From: Humulus lupulus
Taxonomy: Eukaryota > Streptophyta > Magnoliopsida > Rosales > Cannabaceae
Length of the DNA stretch: 64,000 nucleotides
Direction of reading: 5' to 3'
Assembly (NCBI RefSeq): GCF_963169125.1
Contig: NC_084797.1
Coordinates: forward strand, 95,017,868-95,081,867
Shown here piece after piece: positions 1 through 11,258 of the stretch. The notes beneath the pieces are model-generated. The model was not told the DNA's origin. It worked only from the letters and a program-made list of their open reading frames with translations, and made no database searches. The translations under genes were made by a program, and so were the position numbers. Position 1 is the first letter of the stretch. Each line of letters starts with the position of its first letter.

Positions 1-930
1 TTTGAGATTATTTGGAGTAACATGTATTGGAGGGTGTTAATTATGATTAACGAGATAGGCGGGAAAGGACAATTTTGCCCTTGGTGGCTATTAAGGGTTT
101 TAAATAGGCTTGGGGGCATTTTAGTCTTTTCACCTAAGCATAGATATAAACTTTAAGAATCTGTAGAAGGCTGTAGAAAACAGAGCATCTTTTCTTCCTC
201 TCCCAATCATCTTCTTCTCCTTTTTTCACTTTGAATTTTGAAGCTCCATTTGAAGAACCAAGCTAGGGAGTTGAACCTTGATGGTCTAGGGTTGTGTTGC
301 ACCATTGAAGAGGGTGTGACATGAAGATTGAGGTGAGTTTCTAGCCATTAAAACTCTGGTTCTTGCTCTATTTTTCTTATTGAGTTTCAGTTGGGATTTT
401 GATTTGAAAGTTGAGATTGAGAATTCTTGCTCTATTTTTCCCAAGGGAGAGCGCTACAGCGCTAGCCAGGGCAACCCAGTTCTGGTTGTAGCGCTGAGGT
501 GCTAGGGGGGCATTGCTACCCTACTTTTCCTGATGCATATATTGGGCACTTTTGAGGGTTTTGGCTTAGGGTTTCAATTCCTAAGGCTCGGGATCGAATC
601 TACTAGCTGTTTAAGTATGATTCGGGGTTCCGGGAGTGAGGTTTAGATCATGAAACTTTTGTTGCTCATTTTCATTGATGGAAGTTATATTAGGTTATGA
701 CTAGGTGACCGCTACGGGATTGATGGATCAATCGTTCTCAAAGATCATTCAATTATTATTTTTTGCTCGAACCAGAAGTAAAAAAACTGCACCCAATATG
801 TGATGCATGAGAAACATGTGATTAGAGCATGACATGAATGTTGAATATGAGATTGATCAGAGCTTGAGTCTCTGTATTTATGCATGATCATAATTATGCT
901 AGTGATTGTTAAGTAAGCATGTTGCCCAAC
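1..930 (+). mobile_element. Gypsy element A, 5' LTR, first part
   Basis: This stretch matches the 3' LTR of the same element: base 1 corresponds to about 26131, and the text runs closely parallel to about base 615. Its true start lies left of the window. It carries a TATA-like run near 97-106, a purine/pyrimidine-rich leader near 190-240, a donor-like GAGGTGAG near 329, and a GC-rich island near 450-520 with repeated GCGCTACAGCGCTAG-type motifs. Bases 616-930 have no match in the 3' LTR because that copy carries a deletion. At 930 the LTR is interrupted by the Tat element and resumes at 14794. No protein-coding gene is seen. Confidence 0.85.
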
Positions 931-1517
931 TGTTGACCCTCATTTTGGTCAACGACACGGAGTCTAGAAAATGATAGAAAAATAATACAGAGCCTGAGAA
1001 AACAATCTAATGGGAAATAAAGAACACGAAGAATTATAGTGGTTCAGCCCCAGTGATTGGTAATGACCTACGTCCACTTTATACTATTATTAATATTGAG
1101 CTCCAAAGGTGTGATCAAAGAACTAGGGTTCCTGAGTTTCACAGACCTTAGAAGAAGAAAACAATACAAACGATGGATAATAGTAATATAATTCGGAAAA
1201 AGATAAAAAGATCCCCTTTCTTGAGCTATTTCTTCTGTATTTATAGGCTCAAGAGGGGTTACATGAGTTAAGTAATAATATCTTCCCTTAATAAACGGAT
1301 CTTCAGGTCATAATGAAGAGATATTCTTGGATATCATTACAACTGTACAGATTTATTCATAAATAAACGGAGTATATGACCAGGCTGGTCGTATATAATA
1401 CTTGAACTTCTCATATGGATATATCTCTGGTCGATATGTGAGTAGTATCTCTGCCACGTGTCAGCCACATGTCGAAAATTCTTGCCACATCATTAACAAC
1501 TATTTTTTGGATAAACA
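931..1517 (-). repeat. Tat element 3' LTR
   Basis: 587 bp, beginning TGTTGACCCT on the plus strand and ending ATAAACA. It pairs with 14213-14788. Compared with that copy it has an extra 11-base segment near 1461-1475 (a second CCACRTGTC unit). Because the element is on the minus strand, this lower-coordinate copy is the 3' LTR, confirmed by the polypurine tract beside it at 1518. Confidence 0.92.
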
Positions 1518-1530
1518 TTTTCCCCCTAAG
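1518..1530 (-). other. Polypurine tract of the Tat element
   Basis: On the minus strand this reads CTTAGGGGGAAAA and directly abuts the 3' LTR (TGTTTAT...). This is the usual site for priming plus-strand DNA synthesis. The remnant Tat LTR at 27927 has a matching GGGGGGCAAA tract before TGTTTACC. Confidence 0.8.
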
Positions 1531-1693
1531 TTTATTTATTGCGAACAGCAATAAGTAAACTTAGGAAACTAACCTTTTGTATGCCCCACGAAATCTGTCA
1601 AAGCCTCTCGTGCGTTCTCGAAAACTGTGACCTAATCACGTCCAATCATGCCTTTTTCGGTTTCCAAGTAACCTTTCCGATGGCTATTACACT

Positions 1694-1708
1694 CCCCCCC
1701 CCCCCCCC
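1694..1708. repeat. Poly-C run
   Basis: About 15 consecutive C residues in the leader of the Tat antisense gene. It is a simple repeat and the exact length may be affected by sequencing. Confidence 0.8.
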
Positions 1709-2376
1709 ACATGCCTTGAAAAAGGTAACTCATGATTACCCCTTTTCAACACATCTTAGCTTCCATAAATAATCCTCACATTTACCTTTTAACTTTTTAC
1801 TCACCATTTTCTTGCCAAGAACTCTCAAGAACTCCATCTCAGAGCTCAAAACTTCGAAGGTCTTCCATCGCTGTTCTGAGGATCCTGTTTGCGCGTCCAA
1901 AGTCGTTCCACTTCAGAACCTTCAACCTTCATCTAGGTAAATTTCTTCAACTTTTAAACCCTTTGAGATGCCATGCATACTGCTTTTGAGTTCTGAAACT
2001 TTGTGTTCTTGGGTAAAAATTTGTGAGGATTTTATGTATACCGCTTGATTCTTGATAGGGTAGTGTAGTTTCGCTCTGTAGGAGTTAGGAACTTGTTTGA
2101 TAGTCAGGATCATAGGTTTAGGGTGAAATCAAAGTGAAAATTTGATTTTTAGGCTAGTTGAAAAACTGGGTTTTTCCCGCCCCTTTGGAGTTGAAAACTT
2201 TTTCTAGAAAAACTTTTTACTTTCACTTTTTGATCCGTTTTTCAAACTGTTCGCATAAAACTTAGGGTTTTAGTTAGAATACTGCTGGTCATAGACGCGA
2301 GCAACGTTATTCCAACTTTCAACATAAGCTCTCAGGTTGTGCATCTTTTCTCCTCCTTTCTCTGTTTGCAATTTAC

Positions 2377-5003
2377 ATGCAAGACCCATGGGGAAGAGAA
2401 ATACCCATCGATGATGACCTGCTAGCTCAACTGCTCGAGGACGAAGAACAACCTTCGTCATTGATACCCAAAATTCCATTTTCTCGTGCCAATCCACACA
2501 ATTCCCTTGTCTTGACTCAAAATATGGCTCGCACCAAAACCAAAGCCCAGAAAAGGAGAACTTTCGATCCTTCTCATCAGCCTCCTCCTTCGATCGATGC
2601 TCCCTTGACCAGTGGTCGAGATGAAAATGCTCCCGACCCCAACATCCAAAGACATGCCCGACCCCGACATGTCATTCAGCCAAATGTTGAGTGGCACTTA
2701 GTCCTTGAGAGCAGAGTGACGATCAGAATGATTGCCAATTATATAAGGAAATACAATCTCACAGGGCTGACCCCAGTTAGACCTAACCAAGACCAAAGGG
2801 CGAATCTTCCTGGAGGCATCTTTAGCGCCTGGTCGAGGTTTCATATCGAGGCAAGAACTACCTTGCCTCTTCACTCATTTTTTCAGGGGGTGGCCAACTA
2901 TTTTTGAGTTGCCCCCTTTCAAATAACACCAAACGGATATAGGATGCTCGCTGCACTCTATATCCTGTATAGCCACAAGAAATGGCCCGTGCCAACGCCT
3001 CATGAGGTCAACTACCTGTTCAACCTTAAATCCAACCCTAACCAAGAAGGCACGGGGCTTTTTCACTTCTGTCATCAGGAAACCGGGCGCACCTTCTTGA
3101 CTGACACCACCCACATCTCAAATGTAGGGAGGTACTACCAGGAGTACTTCCTCACAACTGACATGATCGCAAGTAACCTGGCCTTTGCATAAGGAGGTAA
3201 AACTTTCATATCACTAGCTATTACTCCTTCACTTAGTGTTCCCCTCCACATTTTCTTCAACGGTTAATGTCTTCCAGGCCCATGGCTATGACCAGACCCA
3301 ACTCCAGACATGGAGTTAAGATCGGTGCTCCTAGCCAGCATGACTGACGCAGAAAGGAGCGTCAAGCATCTGGTTACAGAGGCTAGCCTTAGGTTGGTTG
3401 GCCTCTTGACCCCTCAATCGGTCACGAGGGTGCCTTCAGCTGGGAGTGCCTTTGGCGAGGAGGAACCCGAGCAGCAACCACCAGCGTCACCTCCATGAAG
3501 GAGACCGGCTGGGGTCATGATCAGGGAACCTGCTAGCACTCCTCTAGCAGAGAGGCCCTCGGCCCCCTTGGGGAAAGGAAAAAGAAGGCCACCGAGCCTG
3601 TCGAACTTTCTGACGTTCGTTGGATGATAATGGTATAGTTATTTCACTTTTAGACAATTTGCCAATTCCCTATCATCTATTCGACAGGGACAACAATTTT
3701 AAATATGCTCAACATTTAGGTCCAGACTTCTTCATGTCAAAGAGTGAGTATAAGACTAGTAGAGTCTATAGGATAGCGACTAGTAATAATAGCTCGGGTA
3801 TTTGACTTTGCAATCCTTCTTTGCTTCTTTTTCTTATGTAATGTACTTGGTCATTCATGCTTTCTCACTGTTCAACTTTGTTCTTCTTTTTCAGACATGG
3901 AATCTGTCAATGTGTTCGACATCTACATCACTCCTGAGGCTGCTGCGGCTCCCCCGAGCAAGAAGAAAACCAGCAAGAGACACCACGGGGAGAGGAGAAA
4001 AGTGCCTCAGGCGAAGAAGGCTCGAAATACAGGCCCTTCGGAGGATAGGCCCTCTGCCACCACAACTCCATCTTCTCCCCTCGAGTAGCAGACTCCTCCT
4101 GCTCCGGTTGGATCGACTCCTCCTCCCGCGGCCCCGACCAACCAAACTCAGTAGGCTGATCCTGCTTCAACCGGGGGCGAGATGGTTGGTCGAGCATTTA
4201 AACTGGTCAAGGAGAGGATTGCCAAGATTGCGAAGCACGACCGCTGCCGAGAGGCAATGGCTGCTACAGAGACGATGGGAGTTGACCCGATCCTAAACCG
4301 TGCCTTGAATGAGTTCACCAGTGTAAGTCATCTCTTTCTATGGAAACAGGTCTTCTTTAGCTTTTTGTTTGTCTAATTTCTATTCTGACTGCAGGCCATG
4401 CTGACCCTCACTGTCGGCCAAATCCGCTTGGGCGTCGTCACCGAGCAGGCCAGAACTTTGGAGCAACGGCACGAGGATGAACTTAAAGCTGCTGAGGCCA
4501 AATATGTTGAACAGCTGGCAGTGGTGGTTGAGGAAAAGGCCCAACTGGCTAAGAAGTTGGAGGAGAAGCAGAGGTCTCTGGAGAAGGTTCGCGAGCAGAG
4601 GGACCAATTTAAGGAGTCCAACCGTTTTAACTTCTGGACAGCCCAATAGCTCGAGGTGGACTTGGTCGCGAGCAGGCAGGAGACCACTACTCTGGAGGGC
4701 CGGATTAAGGAGTTGGAGAAGGCCAACGCCGGCAACTTGAAAAGGTACAAGAATGCCACTCTTCGATGCTTCTATGATTTTAGGAAGTACAATCAGGGTG
4801 CCAACTTTGACTACCTTCCCAAGAATGTGAGAGATGCCGAGCTTGCTCGCTGCGCTACACAGTTGGCTGAGGAAGAAAGATCAAGGGTTCCTGCTTCCCC
4901 TGAAATCTCGCTGGCTGCTGGGATGGACGGGGCAGACAACGAGGCTGCGGGCGTTGTCGACCAAAACCTTCCCCAAGATCCTCCGGCTCCTCAAAATCCT
5001 TGA
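2377..5003 (+). pseudogene. Antisense spliced ORF of the Tat element (broken)
   Basis: This is a plus-strand coding region inside a minus-strand retrotransposon, lying between the integrase end and the 3' LTR. An ATG at 2377 opens MQDPWGREIPIDDDLL, followed by a basic stretch (KTKAQKRR) and a globular part (about 2680-3190) rich in aromatic residues. Likely introns are about 3196-3279 (donor GGTAAAAC, acceptor TTCCAG), one ending in TTTTTCAG at 3894, and 4324-4395 (GTAAGT to CTGCAG). The 3900-4090 exon encodes a Lys/Arg-rich segment, possibly a nuclear signal. The 4395-4760 exon encodes a coiled coil with heptads (ARTLEQRHEDELKAAEAKY). In-frame stops lie at 2905 (TGA) and as TAG codons near 4086, 4152 and 4647, mostly CAG-to-TAG. 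Antisense ORFs of this kind are known in Tat elements. Their function is unknown and I assign none. Confidence 0.75.
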
Positions 5004-5657
5004 GCTCCTTAGTCTTTTCTGTTTATGTTTTTTTTAACTACACGACCTATGGGTCGTGATGTAAAAATAATATAATTTTTGTTGGCTGCATGGGCAGCTT
5101 TTACTTTTACTTGAACAATTACATCCGAGCGGTTACTGCTCGCGGTATAAAAGGATTCATTTTAATATTATAATATATTTGCATATTATTATAACATCTG
5201 TTTGCATGACCGAACTTAGCATAGCACTTTGGTTTGATTTAACAAAATAACAAAATTATGAAAAATACTCTAAGTGCCCTAGCATGCTTTCACTTATTTT
5301 GCTCATGTGTTTACATACCTTTTAACGATATGTTTTGCTTACTTGTACCTTGTATGCCCCCTAAGTGATCAGGGAGCTTTAGGTCCTTGGTCACTTGCCT
5401 TGACTAGAACCTACTCGAACATTACTGCTCGGAGCAATATGATTAGCATTATAATACATCAAAACAACACACGTAATGAGCAAATGCTTGTAATAAATAC
5501 AATAGTTGGCAAGAAATGACTGGCTGAGCACATTCCCTCTTATTTCTCGTAATAATTGGACTAAACATGTCTTTACGAGTGATCAATAAGATCTTACACT
5601 TTTCCGAAACTTGTAAAAAGTAAAATTTATACAAGCAAATTATTTAAGAAGAATTGT
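5004..5657. other. Tat spacer between convergent antisense ORF and integrase
   Basis: AT-rich non-coding DNA where the plus-strand antisense gene and the minus-strand pol end face to face. I see no conserved coding frame; short ORFs here have no recognisable content. Both transcripts would be expected to terminate here. Confidence 0.6.
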
Positions 5658-8600
5658 TCATTGGTAACACTTGCGCAGGTGTTCTCCATTCCAATAGCGA
5701 GGAACGAGATCTCCGTTTAAGCGGGCAAGTTTATAAGTGTCTGGGTGAAGGACTTCATCAATCTGGTAAGGCCCTTCCCAATTTGGCCCGAGTACTCCAG
5801 CAGCTTGGTCGTAGGTCTTAAGGAAAACTCTTCGGACTACAAGGTCTACAACATTGAATTTTCTTTCTCGCACTTTAGAGTTGAAATACCGGACGACCTT
5901 CTGCTGGTATGCAACTACTTGGAGCTGGGCTTGTTCATGCCTTTCATCAATTGAGTCCAAGGATTCGATTAGTGTAACGACCCAAAATCGCTAATAAGGC
6001 TTAAGGGCCTTGATTAGTGTGCCTGGAGGGCATAATGGGATTTTGTGTGTGTCTTTAATGAGTTAAATGCATGATTATGATTTAATGCATGTATATGACT
6101 ATTTGACTATTTGAGATGCATGGCTAGGTGTATTAGTATGCATGTAGACCTGATTATCTTAGAAAGAGCATAATTGTAATTTGGCCATTTTGGGCATGAC
6201 TGTGTTGATATCTGTTATCTGTGACTCAAGACGATCCTAGAATGATACCCGGCTTGGGTTAAGCCTGGGGAGTTTAAATGGGAATTTGGAAAACATATTG
6301 AGGTTAATCTTGATGATGAGGGATTTATTTAGTGATTTATCAGGTATTGGGTAGTAAGCGGGAAATTATTAGAGACACTCGAGGAATTAGTGGGAATTGG
6401 GTAAAATGACTCAAATGGCCCTACATGGACAAAAAGGTTTAGAATTAATAGGAAGGGCATTTTGGTCTATAGGATTTTAGAGATACGTTAAATGAAGCTT
6501 TATATTTAGTGGGATTGGTAGAATAAAGTTATAAGGCTGAGAAAAGAAAGAAAGAAGGAAGAAAAAGAAAAGAGAGAAAAACAGAGGGGTTTTGTTCCAA
6601 AAGAATCGGTTTGTGGCTCTCCCACCATTTCCCTTCATTTTTTTTCTTGGAGCTAAGCTCAGTGGTGAGCTAGGGTAAGCTGAGCATCAAGGATCCTAGG
6701 CTAGACTTGAAGATTGGCAAGGGATTGGCAAGAACACATCAAACATTGAGGTAAGTTTTAGAAATTTCAGTTTTAGGGTTTGACTGGTTTGAGCTGTGTA
6801 TTTAAGCTAAATAGATGGGGATTTTTGGGGAAATCAGGCCAAGGTTGTGAAGGAGAAAGCTAAGGAGGTCTAGGGTTCAACTCAAGGTCGAATTTCCATC
6901 CACGGTATGATTTCTAAGTCCTTAACTTTGATGTTTGACTGAATTTATGGGTTTAGGGTTCATTATGGTAGATCTTGAGTTTTGGGTTGCTTGAGCTTGG
7001 GTTATGAGTTCTTGGGTTGCTTGGGATGAGTGTGAGGTGTTGATAAGTGTGTTTTTGGGTTTTGGAAAGATTTGGACAAGTTTGGGGTTGAAATGGTTGA
7101 AAGAAATCGCAGAAAACGATTTTTGGGGTTGCCAGTCTGCAACTAGCGCTACAGCGCTAGTCTTTGGGTGCTGTAGCGCTAGGCCCTAATTCTGGGGATG
7201 TGTTGTTCTGCTTGTAGCGCTACAGCGCCCTCTTATGAGTGTTGTAGCGCTGCACTGTTCACAAAAAGGGGTTTTTGGGCTATTGTTGAGGGATTTTGAC
7301 CTAGGGTTCGGGGCTCGATTCCACCCCCTTGTTTTGGGGATCTAGGACTTCTCGGGGGCTCGAGATTGGTCCCGAGGCTAGGTTTTGGACTTGAGGTTTG
7401 GTAATGACTTTGACTTATGGATTTTGTTTAGGTGAGCGCTAGGGCTCGAGTAGGATCGTGCTCGAGGAGTCAGGTGATCAAAGCCATCGAATTGAAAGGT
7501 AAGAAAACCGTAACACCCGAGAACAGGGCATGGGCCCCCAGTGTTATTGTAGGGCATGGCCCTAGATTGTATTATGAGCGAATGTATAACCTTAAATGAA
7601 TTATTATATGTTTGAATGATTATTTTGAAATGTACTATATGTGTGATTATAATGAAACGAACGGCTGAGGCCGAGAGCGGCGAAGGCCGAGAACGACCTT
7701 GGGGCCGGAAGTAACACTTAGCACATGGAGTGCTTATAGCCAGGGTGGGACCCAATGGATACATGAGTTATCCTTACGGTAAGGACCGAGACCCCAGGCT
7801 TTGGTAAGGCCTCTGGGGCGGCGTGGCCGTGCTTGTTCAGTCTGATGGTTTTCCTATTTATCAGTGGATTATATGTCAGCTATATTCTATGCATATGTTA
7901 TATTCTGTATGAGTTTTCTTGCTCGACTTTGGCTCACGGGTGCTCTGTGTGGCAGGTAAAAGCAAGGAGTCTGTCCACCGGCCATGAGTATGGAGAGCGT
8001 GGGGGCGGCGCGTACATTATCGGCCTGCCCGACTGCTTTGGTTGGGGGCATTTTGTATATGGCTGTATTAACGTATTCTTTTGATAGTTAACCTGGTGTA
8101 AATCTATTTTTGAGTTGTAAATATTTTGTAAACCTTATTTTTGGGATCCCAGATGTTTGATACTTAATGTTTTCAATGAAACTAAACATTTTCAAAGAGT
8201 ACAGCCTTAAACTCTGGTTTAGTCACACTTTTGGTTTTAGAAACCTCGTAGAGTCAGTTAGTTGCACAATTTCCGTTTTAAACTCACTTAGTAACGGCTC
8301 TAAGGTAGTAGGGCGTTACAATTAGTAGCTGGCTGTTAGAATCTTGGTCGTATGTTAATCTGCAGTGCGAGGGTGGATCTAACTTGTCAGGCAGCATAGC
8401 TTCATACCCGTATGCCAAGGAAAACGGGGTATGACCTGTTGCTGTTCGATGGGAAGTTCTGTACGACCAAAGGACTTCAGGCAACTGTTCTGGCCATGCT
8501 CCCTTAGCTTCTTCAAGTCTTTTCTTTAGGGTATCCTTCAGCATTTTATTAACTGCTTCGACTTGCCCATTCGCCTGGGGATGAACGACTGAAGAAAATC

Positions 8601-9160
8601 TTTTGATAATATCATGAAGTATGCAGAAGTCCGTGAATAGATCACTGTGAAACTGGGTGCCGTTATCTGAGACTATCTTCTTTGGTAATCCATAGTGACA
8701 AGCACTTTCTTGGTCAAGCACTTTCTTGGTCGTTATGGTCGCGAGTGGCTCAGCTTCGGCCCATTTGGTGAAGTAGTCGGCGGCAACCACTGCATACTTT
8801 ACACCACCTTTGCCCGTAGGAAAAGATCCGATTAGATCTATTCCCTAAACTGCTAAGGGCCATGAACTCTGCAACTGCTTTAATTCGTTGGGAGCTGCTC
8901 GTGGGATTTTAGAAAATCTCTGACACTTGTCACATCTTCGCACGAACTCTATTGAGTCTTAATTCATGGTTGGCCAGAAATATCCCTGCTATAAGATCCT
9001 TTTTGACAGGGTTTGCCGCCAGCATGGTCCCCGTAAAAACCTTCGTGCACCTCTTTCATTAACTCTTTGGCTTTCTCCTTTGTAACACATTTGAGAAGTG
9101 GCAGTGAGTATCCCCTTCGATACAGGATTCCATCGACCAGGATATACCTAGCAGCTTGTC
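5658..9160 (-). pseudogene. Tat integrase, split by a solo LTR
   Basis: The core domain is on the minus strand at 8326-8790. The DDE triad is visible: Asp in AADYFTKW, Asp in SDNGTQF, Glu in NGQVEAVNK. The C-terminal part (5658-5967) ends NGEHLRKCYQ and carries GPNWEGPYQIDEVL. The zinc-binding N-terminus (8791-9160) is visible only as frame-broken fragments (KEVHEGFYGDHAGG). A 2348-bp LTR (5973-8320) plus its 5-bp duplication separates core from C-terminus. Without it the frame would run straight through, so the gene was uninterrupted at this point when the LTR landed. A short duplication near 8700-8730 (AGCACTTTCTTGGTC twice) also disrupts the core just after TTKKVLD. Confidence 0.88.
5973..8320 (+). 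mobile_element. Solo LTR of a chromovirus-type gypsy element
   Basis: 2348 bp, starting TGTAACGACCC and ending GGGCGTTACA, an inverted-repeat terminus. It is flanked by perfect 5-bp target-site duplications ATTAG (5968-5972 and 8321-8325). There is no internal region, so this is a product of LTR-LTR recombination. Its start closely matches LTRs E (52554) and D (56762), and its length matches LTR D without insert (about 2352 bp). Landmarks are a GA-rich leader (6538-6590), donor-like GAGGTAAGTTT (6749), a GC-rich island with GCGCTACAGCGC motifs (7143-7250), AAGGTAAGAAAA (7497) and the CTCACGGGTGCT block (7934). Confidence 0.95.
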
Positions 9161-9161
9161 G

Positions 9162-9719
9162 CTAAAGGGTCCTAGCTTTATTTCTGTCTGCTGGTAGCGC
9201 GCCACTTGATAGATACTCTACGTATGGTGCTATCCATGTATCCTCCATCTGGATGACCAGAGTGGTTTCTGCTGCTTGGATGCTTGGTACTAATAGTCGC
9301 TCGACTGGCACTATGTTCAGAGTATCATCTTTTCCACTTGCCAACTTCGCCAAAGCGTCTGCGTTAGAATTCTGATTGCGAGGTACTTGCTGGAGACTGT
9401 ATCTGTCGAACTGGGCTAACAGATCCTTTGCTTTGTTCAGATAGGCGACCATCTTCAAACCTCGCGCCTGATATTCTCCCAAGACTTGGTTCACCACCAG
9501 TTGAGAGTCACTATATTTGTCAAGCGCTTTTATGTTCATATCCTTGGCTAATCGTAGTCCAGCAAGTAATGCTTCATATTCAGCCTCATTGTTAGAAGCA
9601 GTGAAGTCAAATCTAATTGCACAGTGAAATTGATGCCCTTCCGGCGTTATCAATATCACTCCTGCTCTTCCGTGGGATTCGTTAGATGAACCATCTGGGC
9701 TCCTCAATCTGCTTGCCAC
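9162..9719 (-). pseudogene. Second (archaeal-type) RNase H of the Tat element
   Basis: 185-residue open frame on the minus strand. The RNase H acidic residues are visible in order: Asp in SPDGSSNES, Glu in NNEAEYEALLAGL, Asp in KYSDSQLVVNQ, Asp in NSNADALAKLAS. This domain follows the ordinary RT-linked RNase H, giving two RNase H domains in tandem, a known feature of the plant Tat group. It would degrade the RNA strand during reverse transcription. The stretch itself is open, but it overlaps the upstream RNase H frame (9682-9719), so a frameshift separates them. Confidence 0.8.
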
Positions 9720-10137
9720 CCGTGGGCTCCGTGAATTTGGCGATGAAGTTAGCTATGGCTTGTCCTTTTATCGCTGCTCGCGGCAGGTAAGATATGTCGA
9801 ACTGCCCGAGTTCGACGGTCCACTTTATTAACCTTCTGGCAGCCTCTGGCTTTTGCAGGACTTGCCGAAAAGGCTGGTTGGTCAATACCACAATCGGATG
9901 AGCTTGGAAGTAAGGCCGCAGCTTCCTAGAGGCCAAAACTAAGCAATAGGCTAACCGTTTGATGGGGGGATACCTCAATTCTACTCCGATCAACCTTTTG
10001 CTTACGTAATAGATAGCCTTCTGCACACCTTCTTCTTCTCTTACAAGAACAGCACTACCAGCGTAATCAGTGATTGCGAGGTAGATGAACAATGTCTCTT
10101 TATCGACTGGTTTTGACAGGATTGGTGGTTGCACCAT
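9682..10137 (-). pseudogene. RT-linked RNase H (first) of the Tat element
   Basis: Minus-strand frame with the features of the RNase H that follows gypsy RT: TDYAGSAVLVREEEGVQKAIYY at its start, then YFQAHPIVVLTNQPFRQVL and LGQFDISYLPRAAIKGQAIA. It sits between RT and the second RNase H. The usual catalytic residues of this connection-type domain are poorly kept, which is common in Tat elements. A frame break separates it from the RT. Confidence 0.78.
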
Positions 10138-11138
10138 ATGCGTTTTTAGTGCTTGAAAGGCCTGTTAGCACTCATCTGTCCATTCAAATTTCTTATTGCC
10201 TCTGAGTAGATTGAAAAATGGGACGCACTTGTCTGTTGATTTTGAAATAAATCTACTTAGAGCAGCAATCCTCCCGGTCAAGCTTTGGACATCCTTAATC
10301 TTCACTGGCGACTTCATCTCGATCAGGGCTTTTATTTTCTCGGGATTAGCTTCAATTCCTCTTGAGTTAACTATAAATCCCAAGAATTTCCTTGATCCTA
10401 CTCCAAAGGAACATTTAAGGGGATTTAGCTTCATACTGTATTCATTCAGGACATTGAAGCATTCATGCAAATCCCTTACATGCCCTTATGCTTTCTTCGA
10501 CTTAACCAGCATGTCGTCGACGTAAACCTCCATTTTTTACCAATCAGCTCCTTAAACATGTGGTTGACGAGTCTCTGGTAAGTCGCACCAGCATTTTTCA
10601 AACCAAAGGGCATCACCTTATAACAGTAGAGCCCTGTATCAGTTCGAAAGCTAGTGTGATCCTCATCAGGGCGATGCATACTGATTTGATTATACCCAGA
10701 GTATGCATCCATGAATGTAAGGATCTCGTGTCCTGCAGTGGCATCGACCAGCTGGTCAATCCTCGGGAGTGGGAAACAATCTTTGGGGCAGGCTTTATTT
10801 AGGTCTGTAAAATCCACGCACGTACGCCACTTGCCATTCGGCTTGGGCATGAGTACGGGATTAGAGACCCACGATGGATAAAACACCACCCTGATGAACC
10901 CATTCTTCATCAGCTTCTCGACTTCCTCTTTCAAGGCCTTTGATCTGTCTTTGTCGAGCAGCCTTCTTTTTTGTTGCACTGGTGGAAAGCTTTTATCGAT
11001 GTTCAGGACATGGCTGATGACTGCAGGATCTATCCCGACCATGTCTTTATGTGACCAGGCAAAGAAATCCTGGTTCCTCCTTAAGAACTCCACCAGTGCT
11101 TGTTTTGTTGTTCTCTCTAAGTTTTTACTGACTTTCAC
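10138..11138 (-). pseudogene. Tat reverse transcriptase (frameshifted)
   Basis: Minus-strand RT with PNGKWRTCVDFTDLNKACPKD, LTFMDAYSGYNQI and VMPFGLKNAGATYQR, all conserved gypsy RT blocks, followed in another frame by the YVDDML catalytic box near 10510-10525 and KFLGFIVNSRGIEANPEKI. The reading frame is lost by an apparent 1-base deletion in an A-run near 10537-10542, directly before the YVDD box, and a stop near 10472 follows. The protein would copy element RNA into DNA in the virus-like particle but cannot be made whole here. Confidence 0.88.
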
Positions 11139-11258
11139 AACTCTAGTCGGATTTTCCTCATCGAGTTGGACCTCTTCAAGGTCCTCGATGGGGCCCGCTT
11201 CTTCTTCAAAATCTCTAAAGCAAGGATCTAAGTCTCTATCCTCACTTTGGGCAACGCC

